Origin: Hydrogenivirga caldilitoris
GTDB lineage: Bacteria; Aquificota; Aquificia; Aquificales; Aquificaceae
Direction: 5' to 3'
DNA length: 64,000 nt
Assembly: GCF_003664005.1 (NCBI RefSeq)
Contig: NZ_RCCJ01000001.1
Span: 124,001 to 188,000, forward strand
The position numbers and the translations under genes were made by a program. The notes under the pieces were generated by a model. It saw only the letters and a list, made by a program, of their open reading frames with translations, did no database searches and had not been told where the DNA came from. How positions within the stretch are numbered: position 1 is the stretch's first letter; every line of letters begins with the position of its first letter. This document shows positions 33,386 to 44,021 of this stretch, one piece after another.

Positions 33386-34878
33386 AAAAGCTACTGTTTT
33401 TCGCACTTATCCTGGTCTCCCTAACTGTCTCAAAAGAGCTGGATGCTATAAAGGATTTCTTCAATAGGAAGGGATACGTGGTTGAAAAGCTTGGGAATAA
33501 AGTTATCCTTGACCTTGGAAAAGGTAAAGTTAATGTTGGTGAGGTCTTCACTGTCTTAAAAGAGGGAAGGGAGCTCGTACACCCCGTTACCGGAGAGGTT
33601 TTGGGAAAGGTAGAGGAAGAGGTGGGTAAGGTTAAGGTCAGTAGGGTAGAGGAGAAGTTCTCTGAGGCTGATATTCTGGAAGACAAAGGGATTGAAAAGG
33701 GTGACCCTGTGAAGCTCTATTATCAGAGCATATGCTACTTGGGGAGTGAAGAAGGCTTCTTTAAGGTGAGTTCTCTGGTTGGGAACCTCCAGAAGGGTGA
33801 AGCCTGCGATTACCTTGTAAGGGAGTTTGAGGAGGGCTACGGTATTGAGTATAAGGGCTTAGCTGTGGACTTTTACGAGAAGCCCAAGCCTAAAGTTATA
33901 GTTCAGCAAACCGAGAGAGTTCCAGAGGAGTTTAAGCTGCAGGCAAAGTTTTTGATAGCTTTACCGAGCCTTCCCCTCTCAGCGGATGCTTGCAGTTTCT
34001 TCGGAAGAGATTACGCTGCAGTTCTATTTGAGAACAGGTTGGTTATATATGAGCTCCTTGAAAAGGAGTTTGCCGAATACGCAAGTATGAACCTGCCCTC
34101 CGGTTATCCTGTATCCCTCCAGTGTATACCTACTTCCGAAGGGGATGACCTGATAGTCGTAAATCAGGTTGTCGGTTCCTCTGTTAACTCTTTCCTAGTG
34201 AGGATGGTAGGCGGAAGTCCTGTGATAGTTGCCAGGGACATACCTTTCTTCGTTTCGGTGCTTGACAAGGAGAGACCTAAGGATACCCTTGTAGGTCAAA
34301 AGTTTGATGGAAGAAATTTCTGGGGGGAGGTAAAAAGGCTTGAGATTTCAGGAAACGAGCTGATAGAGAAGGAAGCGTTCAAGGTTCCCTCTGGCTTCAG
34401 AATAGATTCTGCGGTTATGCTGGGTGACCTTCTTGTTTTCACCGATAGAGATGGGTACCTTAGGGTTTACAAAGGCGATGAACTCTTGCTCTCTGAGGAA
34501 AACTTCTCCGGCTCTTACACCGTTGCAAGTATGCCGGACGTTTACCAAGGGGAGAACAAGTACACCTTCAATACAAGGCACTTCATAACAGAGATAGCGG
34601 GAAAGAGGTACGTGGGAGTGGTTAAAAACGTGAGAAGCCCAATATACAAGTTCCTTGATGTAACCAAGTTTACCGAAGGGGAGCTTTTCCTTGTTCTTAT
34701 TGATAAACGGGGTATAGCTAAGTTAAAACAGGTAACTGGGAAGAAGTTTGAGGAGGCTATTCAATCCGTTTTCAGGGCAAAAGGAGGAAGAACCTTCGTT
34801 ATCACGGGCAGGACAGGAACCCTACCCGTCCAGAACAGGGGAGACGTATTTGAGATTGAGATAGAGAGTCTCCAATAA
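33382..34878 (+). CDS. Secreted FlgT-C-like/beta-propeller-like protein
   Basis: 498 aa, signal peptide at residues 1-17. Residues about 18-110 resemble the C-terminal beta domain of FlgT-type proteins ([19 protein letters not shown], then [30 protein letters not shown]). The remaining 350 residues alternate short beta-like strands ([39 protein letters not shown]) and look like a propeller or VCBS-type repeat domain. No function is known; it is coupled to leuB by a 4-nt overlap without metabolic logic. Confidence 0.55.
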   Translation: MKKLLFFALILVSLTVSKELDAIKDFFNRKGYVVEKLGNKVILDLGKGKVNVGEVFTVLKEGRELVHPVTGEVLGKVEEEVGKVKVSRVEEKFSEADILEDKGIEKGDPVKLYYQSICYLGSEEGFFKVSSLVGNLQKGEACDYLVREFEEGYGIEYKGLAVDFYEKPKPKVIVQQTERVPEEFKLQAKFLIALPSLPLSADACSFFGRDYAAVLFENRLVIYELLEKEFAEYASMNLPSGYPVSLQCIPTSEGDDLIVVNQVVGSSVNSFLVRMVGGSPVIVARDIPFFVSVLDKERPKDTLVGQKFDGRNFWGEVKRLEISGNELIEKEAFKVPSGFRIDSAVMLGDLLVFTDRDGYLRVYKGDELLLSEENFSGSYTVASMPDVYQGENKYTFNTRHFITEIAGKRYVGVVKNVRSPIYKFLDVTKFTEGELFLVLIDKRGIAKLKQVTGKKFEEAIQSVFRAKGGRTFVITGRTGTLPVQNRGDVFEIEIESLQ

Positions 34879-34883
34879 AGAAC

Positions 34884-37262
34884 TCAAGAGCTGGAAACCT
34901 TACTTTCCACTAGGGCAAGCTTAAAGACTTCGTCCAGATGATTCACGAAGTGGAGCTCCATCTTCTCTCTCACGTATTCAGGGAGGTCTTCAATGACCTC
35001 ATCCCTGTTTTTCTCAGGCAGTATAACTTCGTATATGCCAGCCCTCTTTGCAGCGAGTATCTTCTCCTTCAACCCGCCAACCGGCAGTACCCTTCCCCTC
35101 AAAGTAATCTCACCGGTCATGGCTATATCCATCCTCACTGGGGTGTTGGTAATGAGAGATATGAGTGCGGTTGCTATAGCGACCCCTGCGGAAGGTCCGT
35201 CCTTTGGAACAGCTCCTTCTGGGACGTGTATATGAATGTCTATGTTGGGGAATATGTCCGGGTCTATCCCGTAAGCCTCCGCGTTTGATTTTATATAAGA
35301 TAGAGCCGCTTGAGCTGATTCCTTCATTATATCTCCAAGGGAGCCTGTCAGTAGTAGTCCTCCCTTACCCTTCATCTTGGTGGCTTCTATATACATAATC
35401 TCACCGCCGACCTCCGTCCATGCTAAACCGGTTGCTATACCCACAAGAGGCTCTCTCTCCCTTTCTGGCTTATACCTCGGAACACCGAGGAGTTTCCTTA
35501 TGTCCTCCTTGGTAATCCTGAAGGGTCCAGACTCCCCTTTCAGTTTCTTAACGGCGATCTTTCTAAGTACGGAGGAAATCTGTCTCTGGAGGTTTCTTAC
35601 ACCAGCCTCACGGGTGTATCCCCTTATAATCTCAAGTATAGCCTCATCCTCAAAGTTTACCTCGCCCTCCTTTATGCCGTGCAAGGGTATAAGCTTTGGA
35701 AGAAGGTGTTTTTGAGCTATGAAGAGCTTTTCCTCTTCAGAGTACCCTGAGAGTTGTAGGAGCTCCATCCTGTCCAGCAGCGGTGTAGGAATTGTGTCCA
35801 TCCTGTTTCCGGTGCATATGAATATCACTTCCGAAAGGTCAAAGGGAAGTCCTATATAAAGGTCGGTGAAGTTTTTGTTCTGTTCTGGGTCAAGAACCTC
35901 AAGGAGTGCCGCCGCAGGGTCTCCTTGGAAGGAGATGGCGAGCTTGTCTATTTCGTCAAGCATTATCAGGGGATTCTTCGTACCTGCTTGCTTTATAGCC
36001 TGGATTATTCTGCCCGGCATAGCACCCACGTAAGTTCTTCTGTGTCCCCTTATCTCAGCCTCATCCCTTATACCACCCAAGGCTATTCTCACGAACTTCC
36101 TGCCCAGAGCCTCCGCTATAGACCTTCCCAGGGAAGTTTTCCCAACTCCAGGAGGACCCACAAAGGCGAGTATCTGAGCGGAGGATTCCCCTCCTTCCGT
36201 CAGCTTCCTAACTGCAAGGTACTCTATTATTCTGTCCTTCACCTTTTCCAAGTTGTAATGGTCTCTATCAAGGATTTCCCTCGCTCTCTCAAGGTCGTAA
36301 TTGTCTTCGGTCCTCTTGTTCCAAGGGAGCTCTATAACCCAATCAAGCCATGTTCTTATCACTCCCGCCTCTGCTGAGTCTGGGTGAAGCCGTTCAAGTC
36401 TCTTTATCTGCTTTTCAACCTCTTTCTTTATGGACTCCTCAAGCTGAAGCTCCCCAAGTTTTTTCCTGTATTCCTCTATCTCTGCTCTTCTCTCATCAGC
36501 CTCTCCAAGCTCTTCCTGTATAGCCCTTAACTGCTGTCTTAAGAAATACTCCCTCTGCTCCTTTTCTATCTGTTCCCTCGCCTGGGTGCTGATCTGCTGT
36601 TTTACCTCTAAGAGTCCAACCTCGTTGAGCAAGAATTGATGCACCTTCCTGAGTCTTTCTCTGGGGTCAAGGGTTTCAAGCACCTCCTGTGCTTCCCTTG
36701 ATTTCATTTCAAGGATTGAAGCCATGAGGTCTGCAAGTCTGCCAGGTTCTTCAATTTCCCTTATTATCATTACCACGTCGGGGATCACCTGCTTTCCAAG
36801 GGATATCGCCTTGTCCAGGAGCTCTTTCACGGACTTCATCAAGGCTTTGTCTTCTATGGTTAGGTCCTTCTCTTCTATCTCCCTTTCCTCAACGGGTTCC
36901 ACGAGGGCTACGTAGTGGTCATCTCTTAATTCAAGGCTTTTTAATATTCCCCTTTTTATCCCCTGAACCAGGACCTTTATCCTGTTCTCTTCAATTGGGA
37001 CTACTCTTATTATGTGAGCTATCACGCCAACCTTGTGTATGTCCTCCTCTTTAGGTTCATCTATCTCTTTTTCCTTCTGTAAAGTGAGGAATATAAGTCT
37101 GTCTCTCTTGGAAGCTTCCTCTATAGCTTTTATGGAGAAGTTTCTGCCCACAAAGAGGGGAAGTACCATAGTTGGAAATATGACTATATCCCTCAAAGGC
37201 ATTAAGGGATACTCCCTTGGTGTTTCTGGCACTTCGGGAACTTGCATTATATCGGGCGTCAC
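34884..37262 (-). CDS. lon: ATP-dependent protease La
   Basis: 792 aa. N-terminal substrate-binding LON domain ([20 protein letters not shown]), central AAA+ module with [11 protein letters not shown], and C-terminal protease with the Ser-Lys dyad, Ser in PKDGPSAG and Lys in [13 protein letters not shown]. It degrades misfolded and regulatory proteins in the cytoplasm. GTG start at 37262 behind AAAGGAGGAT. Divergent from thiS by 38 bp. Confidence 0.97.
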   Translation of the reverse strand: MTPDIMQVPEVPETPREYPLMPLRDIVIFPTMVLPLFVGRNFSIKAIEEASKRDRLIFLTLQKEKEIDEPKEEDIHKVGVIAHIIRVVPIEENRIKVLVQGIKRGILKSLELRDDHYVALVEPVEEREIEEKDLTIEDKALMKSVKELLDKAISLGKQVIPDVVMIIREIEEPGRLADLMASILEMKSREAQEVLETLDPRERLRKVHQFLLNEVGLLEVKQQISTQAREQIEKEQREYFLRQQLRAIQEELGEADERRAEIEEYRKKLGELQLEESIKKEVEKQIKRLERLHPDSAEAGVIRTWLDWVIELPWNKRTEDNYDLERAREILDRDHYNLEKVKDRIIEYLAVRKLTEGGESSAQILAFVGPPGVGKTSLGRSIAEALGRKFVRIALGGIRDEAEIRGHRRTYVGAMPGRIIQAIKQAGTKNPLIMLDEIDKLAISFQGDPAAALLEVLDPEQNKNFTDLYIGLPFDLSEVIFICTGNRMDTIPTPLLDRMELLQLSGYSEEEKLFIAQKHLLPKLIPLHGIKEGEVNFEDEAILEIIRGYTREAGVRNLQRQISSVLRKIAVKKLKGESGPFRITKEDIRKLLGVPRYKPEREREPLVGIATGLAWTEVGGEIMYIEATKMKGKGGLLLTGSLGDIMKESAQAALSYIKSNAEAYGIDPDIFPNIDIHIHVPEGAVPKDGPSAGVAIATALISLITNTPVRMDIAMTGEITLRGRVLPVGGLKEKILAAKRAGIYEVILPEKNRDEVIEDLPEYVREKMELHFVNHLDEVFKLALVESKVSSS

Positions 37263-37300
37263 TGGTATCCTCCTTTGGTTTAAGTATATTATATTTTCCT

Positions 37301-37510
37301 ATGCCAAGGATCACCGTCAACGGCGAAGAGAAAGAAATAGAAAGGGAGCTAACGGTTATGGAACTCCTTCAGCTCATGGATGTAAAGTTTCGTGAAATCG
37401 GTCTTGCGGTGGCTATAAACGATGAGGTTGTCCCTAAGTCAGAGTACAGAAGCAGGAGGGTTAAGGAGGGAGACAGAATAGAAATAGTTCAGTTGGTCGG
37501 CGGAGGCTGA
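37301..37510 (+). CDS. thiS: Sulfur carrier protein ThiS
   Basis: 69 aa from ATG 37301; the longer open frame from 37217 runs back through lon. A beta-grasp ubiquitin-like protein: PRITVNGEEKEI, NDEVVPKSEY, and the C-terminal VQLVGGG whose terminal Gly-Gly becomes the thiocarboxylate. It feeds sulfur to ThiG. TATTAT ends 8 nt before the ATG with no Shine-Dalgarno. Confidence 0.9.
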   Translation: MPRITVNGEEKEIERELTVMELLQLMDVKFREIGLAVAINDEVVPKSEYRSRRVKEGDRIEIVQLVGGG

Positions 37511-37516
37511 TATTCT

Positions 37517-38251
37517 TTGGAAGATAGCCTGCTTATACTCCTGGCGTCTTTTCTAGCTGGGAGTATCAACGCTGTGGCTGGCGGTGGGACGCTTATAACC
37601 TTTCCTACTCTTGTGTTCTTGGGTTTTGACCCTGTATCCTCCAACATGACGAATACGGTAGCCCTCTGGGCTGGCTCTCTGACCGGGGCATACGGATTCA
37701 GACATAGGTTGAGGGAGCTCGGCAGTCTGGTCCTGCCTTTTTTCGTAGTTTCTACATTGGGAGCTATAGTTGGTGCTGTTTTACTCATAAAAACACCTTC
37801 AGAGACCTTTAAGGAGCTTGTTCCCTTTCTTATACTTTTTGCAGTTCTTTTGTTGTATCTCAATGAGTTTACAGGTAAAACCTTCAAAGGTATCGCTGTC
37901 TCATCAAGGTTTGCCCTCTTTCTTCAGTTCATCACCGGTATATACGGAAGTTACTTTGGTGCTGGCATAGGCATAATGATGCTTGCAAGTCTTGCCCTAT
38001 CTGGGATTAACCATATACATACTGCCAACGCTCTGAAAAATCTTTTGGGGTTTAACATAAACCTCATAGGTTCTCTGTTTTTCGCCTTCAGCGGTAAAGT
38101 TGTTTGGTCTATCGTCCCAGTTATGGTGTTGGGTTTCGGTCTTGGAGGTTACTTTGGGGCGTACATTTCCCAGAGGGTGAAAGCTTCTCTGGTAAGAGCC
38201 TTTATCCTGCTGTGGGGTTTATCGGTGGGCTTGTTCCTGTTGTTGCGTTAA
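37517..38251 (+). CDS. TSUP-family (TauE/SafE) membrane transporter
   Basis: 244 aa with about eight hydrophobic helices; TTG start 6 nt after thiS. The twin repeats carry the family pattern: AGSINAVAGGGTLITFPTLVFLG in the first half and TGIYGSYFGAGIGIMMLASLALSG in the second (listed here in part). TSUP proteins move sulfite, sulfoacetate, thiosulfate or related anions. Its place between thiS and thiG suggests handling of a sulfur species, but this may be operon hitch-hiking. Confidence 0.85.
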   Translation: MEDSLLILLASFLAGSINAVAGGGTLITFPTLVFLGFDPVSSNMTNTVALWAGSLTGAYGFRHRLRELGSLVLPFFVVSTLGAIVGAVLLIKTPSETFKELVPFLILFAVLLLYLNEFTGKTFKGIAVSSRFALFLQFITGIYGSYFGAGIGIMMLASLALSGINHIHTANALKNLLGFNINLIGSLFFAFSGKVVWSIVPVMVLGFGLGGYFGAYISQRVKASLVRAFILLWGLSVGLFLLLR

Positions 38252-38356
38252 AATTCTTTAAAATGGGGTTCAGAGTAAGACCACTGGTGATAGCTACCTT
38301 TGACCTCGCAAGGTATGAGCCTAAATTAAATCTCTCAATAATCCGGAGGTGAAAAG

Positions 38357-39160
38357 ATGACTGATTACGAAAGGCTTTTGCAGGACGACCATTTTGAAAT
38401 AGCAGGAAGACGTTTTAAATCAAGGCTTATAATTGGGTCCGGTAAGTTCAAGAGTTTCCAGCAAAACAGGGAAGTCCTTGAAGCTTCGGGAGCAGAGATA
38501 ATAACGGTCGCCGTCAGGAGGGTAAATATAACAGACCCAACAAAGGAGAACCTCCTTGATTACATAGACCCGAAGAAGTATCTGATACTGCCCAATACGG
38601 CAGGATGTTACACGGCTGAAGAGGCTATAAAGACAGCGATGTTAGCGAGGGAGGCTACGGGGATAAACTGGATAAAGCTGGAAGTCATCGGGGACCAGAA
38701 GACGTTGCTCCCGGATATGGAACAGACCTATGAAGCAGCGAAGGTGCTTGTTAAGGAAGGTTTCGTTGTCCTCCCTTACATCTTTGATGACCCTGTTTTT
38801 GCAAAGAAGTTTGAGGACGTAGGGTGTGCTGCTGTTATGCCCCTTGCAGCTCCGATAGGTTCAGGGCTTGGTCTTCAAAACCCTTACAATATAATGTTCA
38901 TAAAGGAAGCTGTTTCCGTACCGGTTATAGTTGATGCTGGTATAGGCAGCGCCGCCGATATTCCACCTGTGATGGAGCTTGGGGTTGACGGGATACTAAC
39001 CAACACCGCTCTCGCGGAAGCAAAGGACCCCATAAAGATGGCCGTGGCTATGAAGTACGCTACCATAGCCGGAAGGTTATCTTACCTTGCTGGGAGAATG
39101 CCCAAGAGGACTTACGCTGTTCCTTCTTCACCTACTAAAGGAGTTCCCTTCAAAGGGTAA
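38357..39160 (+). CDS. thiG: Thiazole synthase
   Basis: 267 aa TIM barrel. [32 protein letters not shown] and the Schiff-base lysine in [10 protein letters not shown] are family motifs, with GSGLGLQNP and DAGIGSAAD binding phosphate. It builds the thiazole phosphate of thiamine from DXP, dehydroglycine and ThiS-COSH. GGAGGTG precedes the ATG. Confidence 0.96.
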   Translation: MTDYERLLQDDHFEIAGRRFKSRLIIGSGKFKSFQQNREVLEASGAEIITVAVRRVNITDPTKENLLDYIDPKKYLILPNTAGCYTAEEAIKTAMLAREATGINWIKLEVIGDQKTLLPDMEQTYEAAKVLVKEGFVVLPYIFDDPVFAKKFEDVGCAAVMPLAAPIGSGLGLQNPYNIMFIKEAVSVPVIVDAGIGSAADIPPVMELGVDGILTNTALAEAKDPIKMAVAMKYATIAGRLSYLAGRMPKRTYAVPSSPTKGVPFKG

Positions 39161-39170
39161 AGAGGCTTCC

Positions 39171-40475
39171 ATGAGAGACATTGTCATAATCGGTTCGGGT
39201 ATATCTGGTCTTTCAACTGCCTTCAGACTGAGAAAGCTCGGTTACGATGTGGTTGTTTATGAAAAGGACGAGGACATTGGTGGTAACATAAAGACTGCCA
39301 CCCAGGAAGGCTACACCTTTGAGCTTGGACCTCAGACTGTCCTCGCCGACGAAGAGGTGATGGCTTTCTTCAAAGAAGCCGGTTTGGAGCCTCTGGTTGC
39401 CTCCCCCTCTTCCAAAAACAGGTATATATACAAGGGAGGTAAACTTGTACCCCTCCCTATGAGTCCCCTGTTATTCCTCTTTTCTCCTCTCCTATCCCTG
39501 ACCGCAAAACTGAGAGTTTTAAAGGAACCCTGGGCTTCTGGACCCGTTAAGAACGAAGAAAGTATCGCTGACTTCGTGCGCAGAAGGTTGGGTCAGGAAT
39601 TTCTTGATTACATAGTTGCCCCTTTTGTATCTGGAGTTTACGCAGGAGACCCTGAAAGGCTATCCGTAAAGTACGCCACAAGGAGGGTTTACGCCCTTGA
39701 GCAGGAGTTTGGCTCCCTGATTAGAGGTGCTCTGAAGAAAAAGGCTCTGGGTCCTAAAGGTGTGCTCGTATCCTTTGAAGGTGGACTTTACACCTTAATA
39801 AGAGAGCTGGCTAGAGGTGTTGAGGTAAAGAGGGAGAATGTGGTTTTGAAAATCAGGAAGAAGGAGGACCGGTTTATCCTTGATACGAGAGAGGGAAAGG
39901 TGGAAACCAAAGCCCTTGTGGTTTCATCACCTGCCTATACAGCTTCTTATCTCCTGAAAGACCTTTCTTGGAGTGCCTCTCTGGAATTTGACAGGATAGA
40001 TTACGTACCGGTGGTAGTTGTTAACGTGGGAGTGAAATCTGGCAACGTGCCGGAAGGATTCGGAGTGTTGATACCGAGAAGGGAGGGGAAGAGAATCTTA
40101 GGAGCTGTTTTCTCTTCAAAACTGTTTCCAGGAAGGGCTCCGGCTGGAAAAGACCTTTTGACGGTTTACTTGGGAGGGGCAACCGATAGGGAGATAATTG
40201 AACTCTCTAATGAGGCTATAACCGAAATTGTGCAGAAGGAGCTCAGAGAGGTGTTAGGTATAAACTCCATAGACTTTATCCATGTTAGGAAGTGGAAGAG
40301 AGCCATACCCCAATATACACTCGGTTATGGTAAGTACCTGAACCTTGCGAAGGAAATGGAAGAGATACACAGAGGCTTGTTTCTAACAGGTAATTATCTC
40401 AGCGGTGTATCTGTATCGGATTGCATAAGGTTTTCTGAGGTCACAGCTAAAAAGGTGAGCGAATTCCTACAATGA
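39171..40475 (+). CDS. hemY: Protoporphyrinogen/coproporphyrinogen oxidase, HemY type
   Basis: 434 aa from ATG 39171; an upstream ATG at 39087 lies in thiG. FAD motif IVIIGSGISGLSTAFRLRKLG, then GGNIKTATQEGYTFELGPQ and the C-terminal GLFLTGNYLSGVSVSDCI. It oxidises protoporphyrinogen IX (or coproporphyrinogen III) in heme synthesis using O2, which fits a microaerophile. Overlaps the next gene by 4 nt. Confidence 0.92.
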   Translation: MRDIVIIGSGISGLSTAFRLRKLGYDVVVYEKDEDIGGNIKTATQEGYTFELGPQTVLADEEVMAFFKEAGLEPLVASPSSKNRYIYKGGKLVPLPMSPLLFLFSPLLSLTAKLRVLKEPWASGPVKNEESIADFVRRRLGQEFLDYIVAPFVSGVYAGDPERLSVKYATRRVYALEQEFGSLIRGALKKKALGPKGVLVSFEGGLYTLIRELARGVEVKRENVVLKIRKKEDRFILDTREGKVETKALVVSSPAYTASYLLKDLSWSASLEFDRIDYVPVVVVNVGVKSGNVPEGFGVLIPRREGKRILGAVFSSKLFPGRAPAGKDLLTVYLGGATDREIIELSNEAITEIVQKELREVLGINSIDFIHVRKWKRAIPQYTLGYGKYLNLAKEMEEIHRGLFLTGNYLSGVSVSDCIRFSEVTAKKVSEFLQ

Positions 40476-41461
40476 GAAAGCTCACTGAACTTGCCAAGGA
40501 GTTTTACTTAAACGAGCTTAACGATTACAGGCTCTATACTGAACTGTCCAGGAGAATAGAAGATGACCAACTTAGAACCTCCCTTGAACGCATAGCCAAT
40601 ATGGAGAAAGGGCATGCCCGTTTCTGGAAAGAGTTTTTAAAGGTAAGGGGAGAGGACCCCCCCTCTGAAAGGCGGGTACTCTTTCAGAGCCTTGTACTGT
40701 TCCTAGGCAGATTTGTGAATCCTCTCCTGCTGGTTTCTCTGCTTGAGCTGGGAGAAACTACCGCTTACACCCAGTATTACACCTTCCTGAAAGAAAAAGG
40801 TGGAGAGCTATCCAGTGAAGAGGTGGAGAGATTAAAGGGCATAATACTTGACGAGCTCTCCCACGAAAGTATATTCCGGGAAAAACTTGTAGAGCTTGGC
40901 TTATCAAGTGTAAGGGACATGGTTCTTGGAATGAACGATGGACTCGTGGAACTTCTTGGTGTGGTGGCAGGGCTATCTGCAGTTTACAGGCACGAGCCCA
41001 CCGTGGTTGGTGCAAGTGCTGTTGTAGTAGGAGTTGCAGGGGCTCTATCCATGGGTATAGGAGCTTTTATATCTGTCCGTTCCCAGAGACAGGTAAACGA
41101 AGCGCTAAGGGAAAGGGAGATGATTGTGTCGGAGGTTTCCGGTAAAAGCTTATCCCAACAGACTGTAAATGATGAAAATGAACTCAAGTCTGCTCTGTTC
41201 ACGGGAATCTCTTATATGTTGGGGGTAGTGTTCCCCGTGAGCCCTTACTTCTTCATGGGGGATTCTATAAAGGCTCTTGCCCTCGCTCTACTTCTGGCAC
41301 TTATCATACTATCTGTGGTTGCTTCCTTTATAGCTGTGGTCTCCGGGATTTCCCTAAAGAGAAAAATACTTGAAATGGTTCTGTCAGCGGGTTTTGCTGC
41401 TGGGGCAAGCTTCACCATAGGCAGCCTTGTTAAGATGCTGTTTAACTTAGAAGTTCCATAG
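40472..41461 (+). CDS. Ferritin-like/VIT1 fusion, Fe or Mn membrane transporter
   Basis: 329 aa. Residues 1-145 are a rubrerythrin-like four-helix domain whose diiron ligands appear as ELNDYRLYTEL, MEKGHARFW, ELGETTAY and DELSHE. The C-terminal half is a CCC1/VIT1 transporter: RDMVLGMNDGLVELLGVVAGLSA plus four further helices. The design matches MbfA-type iron exporters. Coupling to hemY (4-nt overlap) suggests iron/heme homeostasis. Confidence 0.88.
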   Translation: MRKLTELAKEFYLNELNDYRLYTELSRRIEDDQLRTSLERIANMEKGHARFWKEFLKVRGEDPPSERRVLFQSLVLFLGRFVNPLLLVSLLELGETTAYTQYYTFLKEKGGELSSEEVERLKGIILDELSHESIFREKLVELGLSSVRDMVLGMNDGLVELLGVVAGLSAVYRHEPTVVGASAVVVGVAGALSMGIGAFISVRSQRQVNEALREREMIVSEVSGKSLSQQTVNDENELKSALFTGISYMLGVVFPVSPYFFMGDSIKALALALLLALIILSVVASFIAVVSGISLKRKILEMVLSAGFAAGASFTIGSLVKMLFNLEVP

Positions 41462-41719
41462 AAAAAGGAGAGGAGGCACGGCAGAACCTCCCCTCATAAA
41501 TGGGCTGTACCCTCTTATAAATAATTTCCCTCTCCCGGAGCCACTGTGTTATAAAGAATTCTTAACCCCTAAAAATCTTTAAAAATTTTCCTATATTCTT
41601 AATCCGTTATACCCTTTAAGTCACAACGACTCTTATTGGAAGAGGCTATTTTAGGGAGTAAAGTTAAAAGTTATTTATGGACACGAAAAGGGCATTAATG
41701 TGCCTTACAATTTTTCTAT
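41462..41719 (+). other. 258-bp intergenic region with a stem-loop
   Basis: No gene was found on either strand. A 9-bp stem with one mismatch (41468-41476 with 41487-41495, loop of 10) follows the VIT1 stop codon and may end that transcript, though no T-run follows. The rest is AT-rich. TACAAT at 41706-41711 ends 8 nt before the argB ATG and is its likely -10; there is no ribosome binding site. Confidence 0.4.
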
Positions 41720-42622
41720 ATGGAAAAGTTAATAGAAAAGGCAAAAATACTTCAGGAAGCTCTCCCTTATATAAGGGAGTTTCACTCAAAGGTTTTTGTT
41801 GTGAAGTACGGCGGCTCTGCAATGATCCGGGAGGACCTCAGGGAATCCTTTGCAAAGGATGTTGTCCTGTTGAAGTATGTGGGTATAAACGTGGTCATAG
41901 TCCATGGGGGGGGACCCCAGATAAGCGTAACCCTTGAGAGGCTTGGAATAAAACCGAAATTTATCGGTGGTATGAGACAGACTGATGAGGAGACGATGCA
42001 TGTTGTTGAGATGGTTCTCTCTGGAGACATCAATAAGGACATAGTTGCCTTAATAAACAGGCACAGTGGAAAGAGAATATACGCTGTTGGTTTATCGGGA
42101 AGGGACGGCAGACTCCTCAAGGCGATAAAGTTGAATAAAGAGGTGTATTTCAAGGAGCTCGGGCTTCCGGTTCCGGAGGAAGACATAGGTTTCGTAGGTG
42201 AAGTAGTGGAGGTAAACGGTGAACTGATAAACTCTCTAATAGAGAAGAATTTCATACCTGTGATCGCTCCCGTTGGTGTAGGGGATGAGGGAGAAGCTTA
42301 TAACATAAATGCTGACGTTGCAGCTTCAGAGATAGCAAGACAGCTCAGAGCTGAGAAGCTTATCTTTCTCACCGATACGGAAGGTGTTAAGGACGAAAAA
42401 GGGGAGTTGATATCCTCCTTGACAAAGGACAAAGCTCAAGAGCTTATAGAAAGGGGTGTTATAAGAGAAGGCATGATACCAAAGGTTAAGTCCGCCCTAC
42501 GTGCTATGGAGGCTGGAGTAAATAAGGTTCACATAATAGACGGAAGAGTACAGCATTCAATACTTCTTGAGGTTTTCACCGAGAAGGGTATAGGAACAGA
42601 GATAGTTCACTCACAAACCTGA
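41720..42622 (+). CDS. argB: Acetylglutamate kinase
   Basis: 300 aa, amino-acid-kinase fold. VVKYGGSAM, IVHGGGPQI, and the arginine-sensing N-terminal helix region typical of feedback-regulated hexameric forms (IEKAKILQEALPYI). LTDTEGVKD and GMIPKVKSA contact ATP. Second step of arginine synthesis. Overlaps convergent tldD by 16 nt. Confidence 0.96.
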   Translation: MEKLIEKAKILQEALPYIREFHSKVFVVKYGGSAMIREDLRESFAKDVVLLKYVGINVVIVHGGGPQISVTLERLGIKPKFIGGMRQTDEETMHVVEMVLSGDINKDIVALINRHSGKRIYAVGLSGRDGRLLKAIKLNKEVYFKELGLPVPEEDIGFVGEVVEVNGELINSLIEKNFIPVIAPVGVGDEGEAYNINADVAASEIARQLRAEKLIFLTDTEGVKDEKGELISSLTKDKAQELIERGVIREGMIPKVKSALRAMEAGVNKVHIIDGRVQHSILLEVFTEKGIGTEIVHSQT

Positions 42623-44010
42623 CAACCCCCAAGAGTTAGCTTCCTTATCCTGACGGTTGGCTGGGCATCTGTAACCGGTACGCCTTGTCCATCTTTTCCG
42701 CATGTACCTATCGCCCATCCCAGGTCTCTTCCCACAGCATCTATATCCTGGAGGGCTTTCGGTCCGTTACCTATAAGGGTTGCACCCCTTATCGGGTAGG
42801 TTATCTCACCGTTCTCTATCATGTAACCTTCCATTACCTCAAAGACAAAATCTCCGGTGACGGTGTTTACCTCTCCGCCGCCCATCTTTACAACGTAAAC
42901 CCCTTTCTTTGTGTCCCTTACTATATCCTCAGGGTCATCCTTCCCTTTGTCTATATATGTGTTTGTCATTCTGACTATGGGGATGTGAGCGTAGCTCTGT
43001 CTTCTTCCGTTCCCCGTTGACTCCCTACCCTCCTTCATAGCCCTGAGCCTGTCGTACATGTAGCCGACCAGATAACCTTCCTTTATGAGAACCTTTCTCT
43101 GAGCTGGGACCCCCTCATCATCTACAGTAAAAGAGCCGTTATGATTGGGCAGGGTGGCATCGTCTATGACTGTTACCAATTCACTTGCGACCTTCTCACC
43201 CAGCTTACCGGCGTAGACGGATAAACCCTTTTGTACCAGATCAGCTTCAAGCCCATGCCCAACAGCCTCGTGTATCATAGTACCCCCAGCTTGGGAGGAT
43301 AGAACCACAGTAAACTGTCCTGCGGGTGCGGGTTTTGCAGTTAACATGAGGAGTGCTCTTTCTGCAGCCCTTGATGCTACAGCTTCTGGAGGAGTTTCCT
43401 CAAATATCTCAAAACCCTTTCTTCCTCCGAGGGACTCGTAACCTCTCTGAAGCACCTCCCCATCGCTTGCCACAACCTCTACGAAGAAAACAACCCTCTT
43501 CTGGACATCTTCGGTGGTTTCACCTAAGGAGTTAACTATCAGAACTTCCCTGGTTTTATCCATGAGAACGGACAAAACCTGTTTTATCCTGTCGCCGTAA
43601 CTTCTTGCTTTCTCCTCAGCGCGTCTGAGTATATCGGCTCTGAAGTTTATGTCCTCAGAGTCAGGGTCTATTATCACAGGAGTCCAACCTTCCAGATACC
43701 TGAGCCCAACAGCTACAGGTCCGTATCCTTCACCCCGTGCAAGGGTTTTAGCTAATTCAAGTAGGTTTTCGTAGGTTGGTTCTGTAGTGTATCCGTAAAA
43801 GGTTCTTCCATTCTTTATGAGTCTTATTCCCACACCCTCATCATACCCGTGGGACACCCTTCCCAGTTTCCTATCCTCAAGTTCAAGACGGGTAGTCCTT
43901 GATTTCTCGTAAAATATCTCTCCGTATTCTCCTCCTTGAGAAAGGAGGTTTGAGAGTATGAAGCCCGCTTTATCTTTGATAAGTTCTTTTACCTCTTCCA
44001 TCTTGACCAT
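42607..44010 (-). CDS. tldD: TldD-family metallopeptidase
   Basis: 467 aa. The zinc-binding site is HEAVGHGLEADL, with GTCGKDGQGVPVTDAQPTVR near the C-terminus containing the third ligand region. TldD works with PmbA/TldE to degrade peptides, including CcdA and microcin leader peptides; no pmbA lies in the window. TAAGGAGGACAG precedes the ATG. It is the last gene of the dnaX-DUF4911-tldD unit. Confidence 0.93.
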   Translation of the reverse strand: MVKMEEVKELIKDKAGFILSNLLSQGGEYGEIFYEKSRTTRLELEDRKLGRVSHGYDEGVGIRLIKNGRTFYGYTTEPTYENLLELAKTLARGEGYGPVAVGLRYLEGWTPVIIDPDSEDINFRADILRRAEEKARSYGDRIKQVLSVLMDKTREVLIVNSLGETTEDVQKRVVFFVEVVASDGEVLQRGYESLGGRKGFEIFEETPPEAVASRAAERALLMLTAKPAPAGQFTVVLSSQAGGTMIHEAVGHGLEADLVQKGLSVYAGKLGEKVASELVTVIDDATLPNHNGSFTVDDEGVPAQRKVLIKEGYLVGYMYDRLRAMKEGRESTGNGRRQSYAHIPIVRMTNTYIDKGKDDPEDIVRDTKKGVYVVKMGGGEVNTVTGDFVFEVMEGYMIENGEITYPIRGATLIGNGPKALQDIDAVGRDLGWAIGTCGKDGQGVPVTDAQPTVRIRKLTLGGCQVCE

Positions 44011-44021
44011 ATCTGTCCTCC

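Noticed and set aside
39087-39170. Extended start for hemY
   Set aside because: Lies inside thiG; the FAD motif begins right after ATG 39171.
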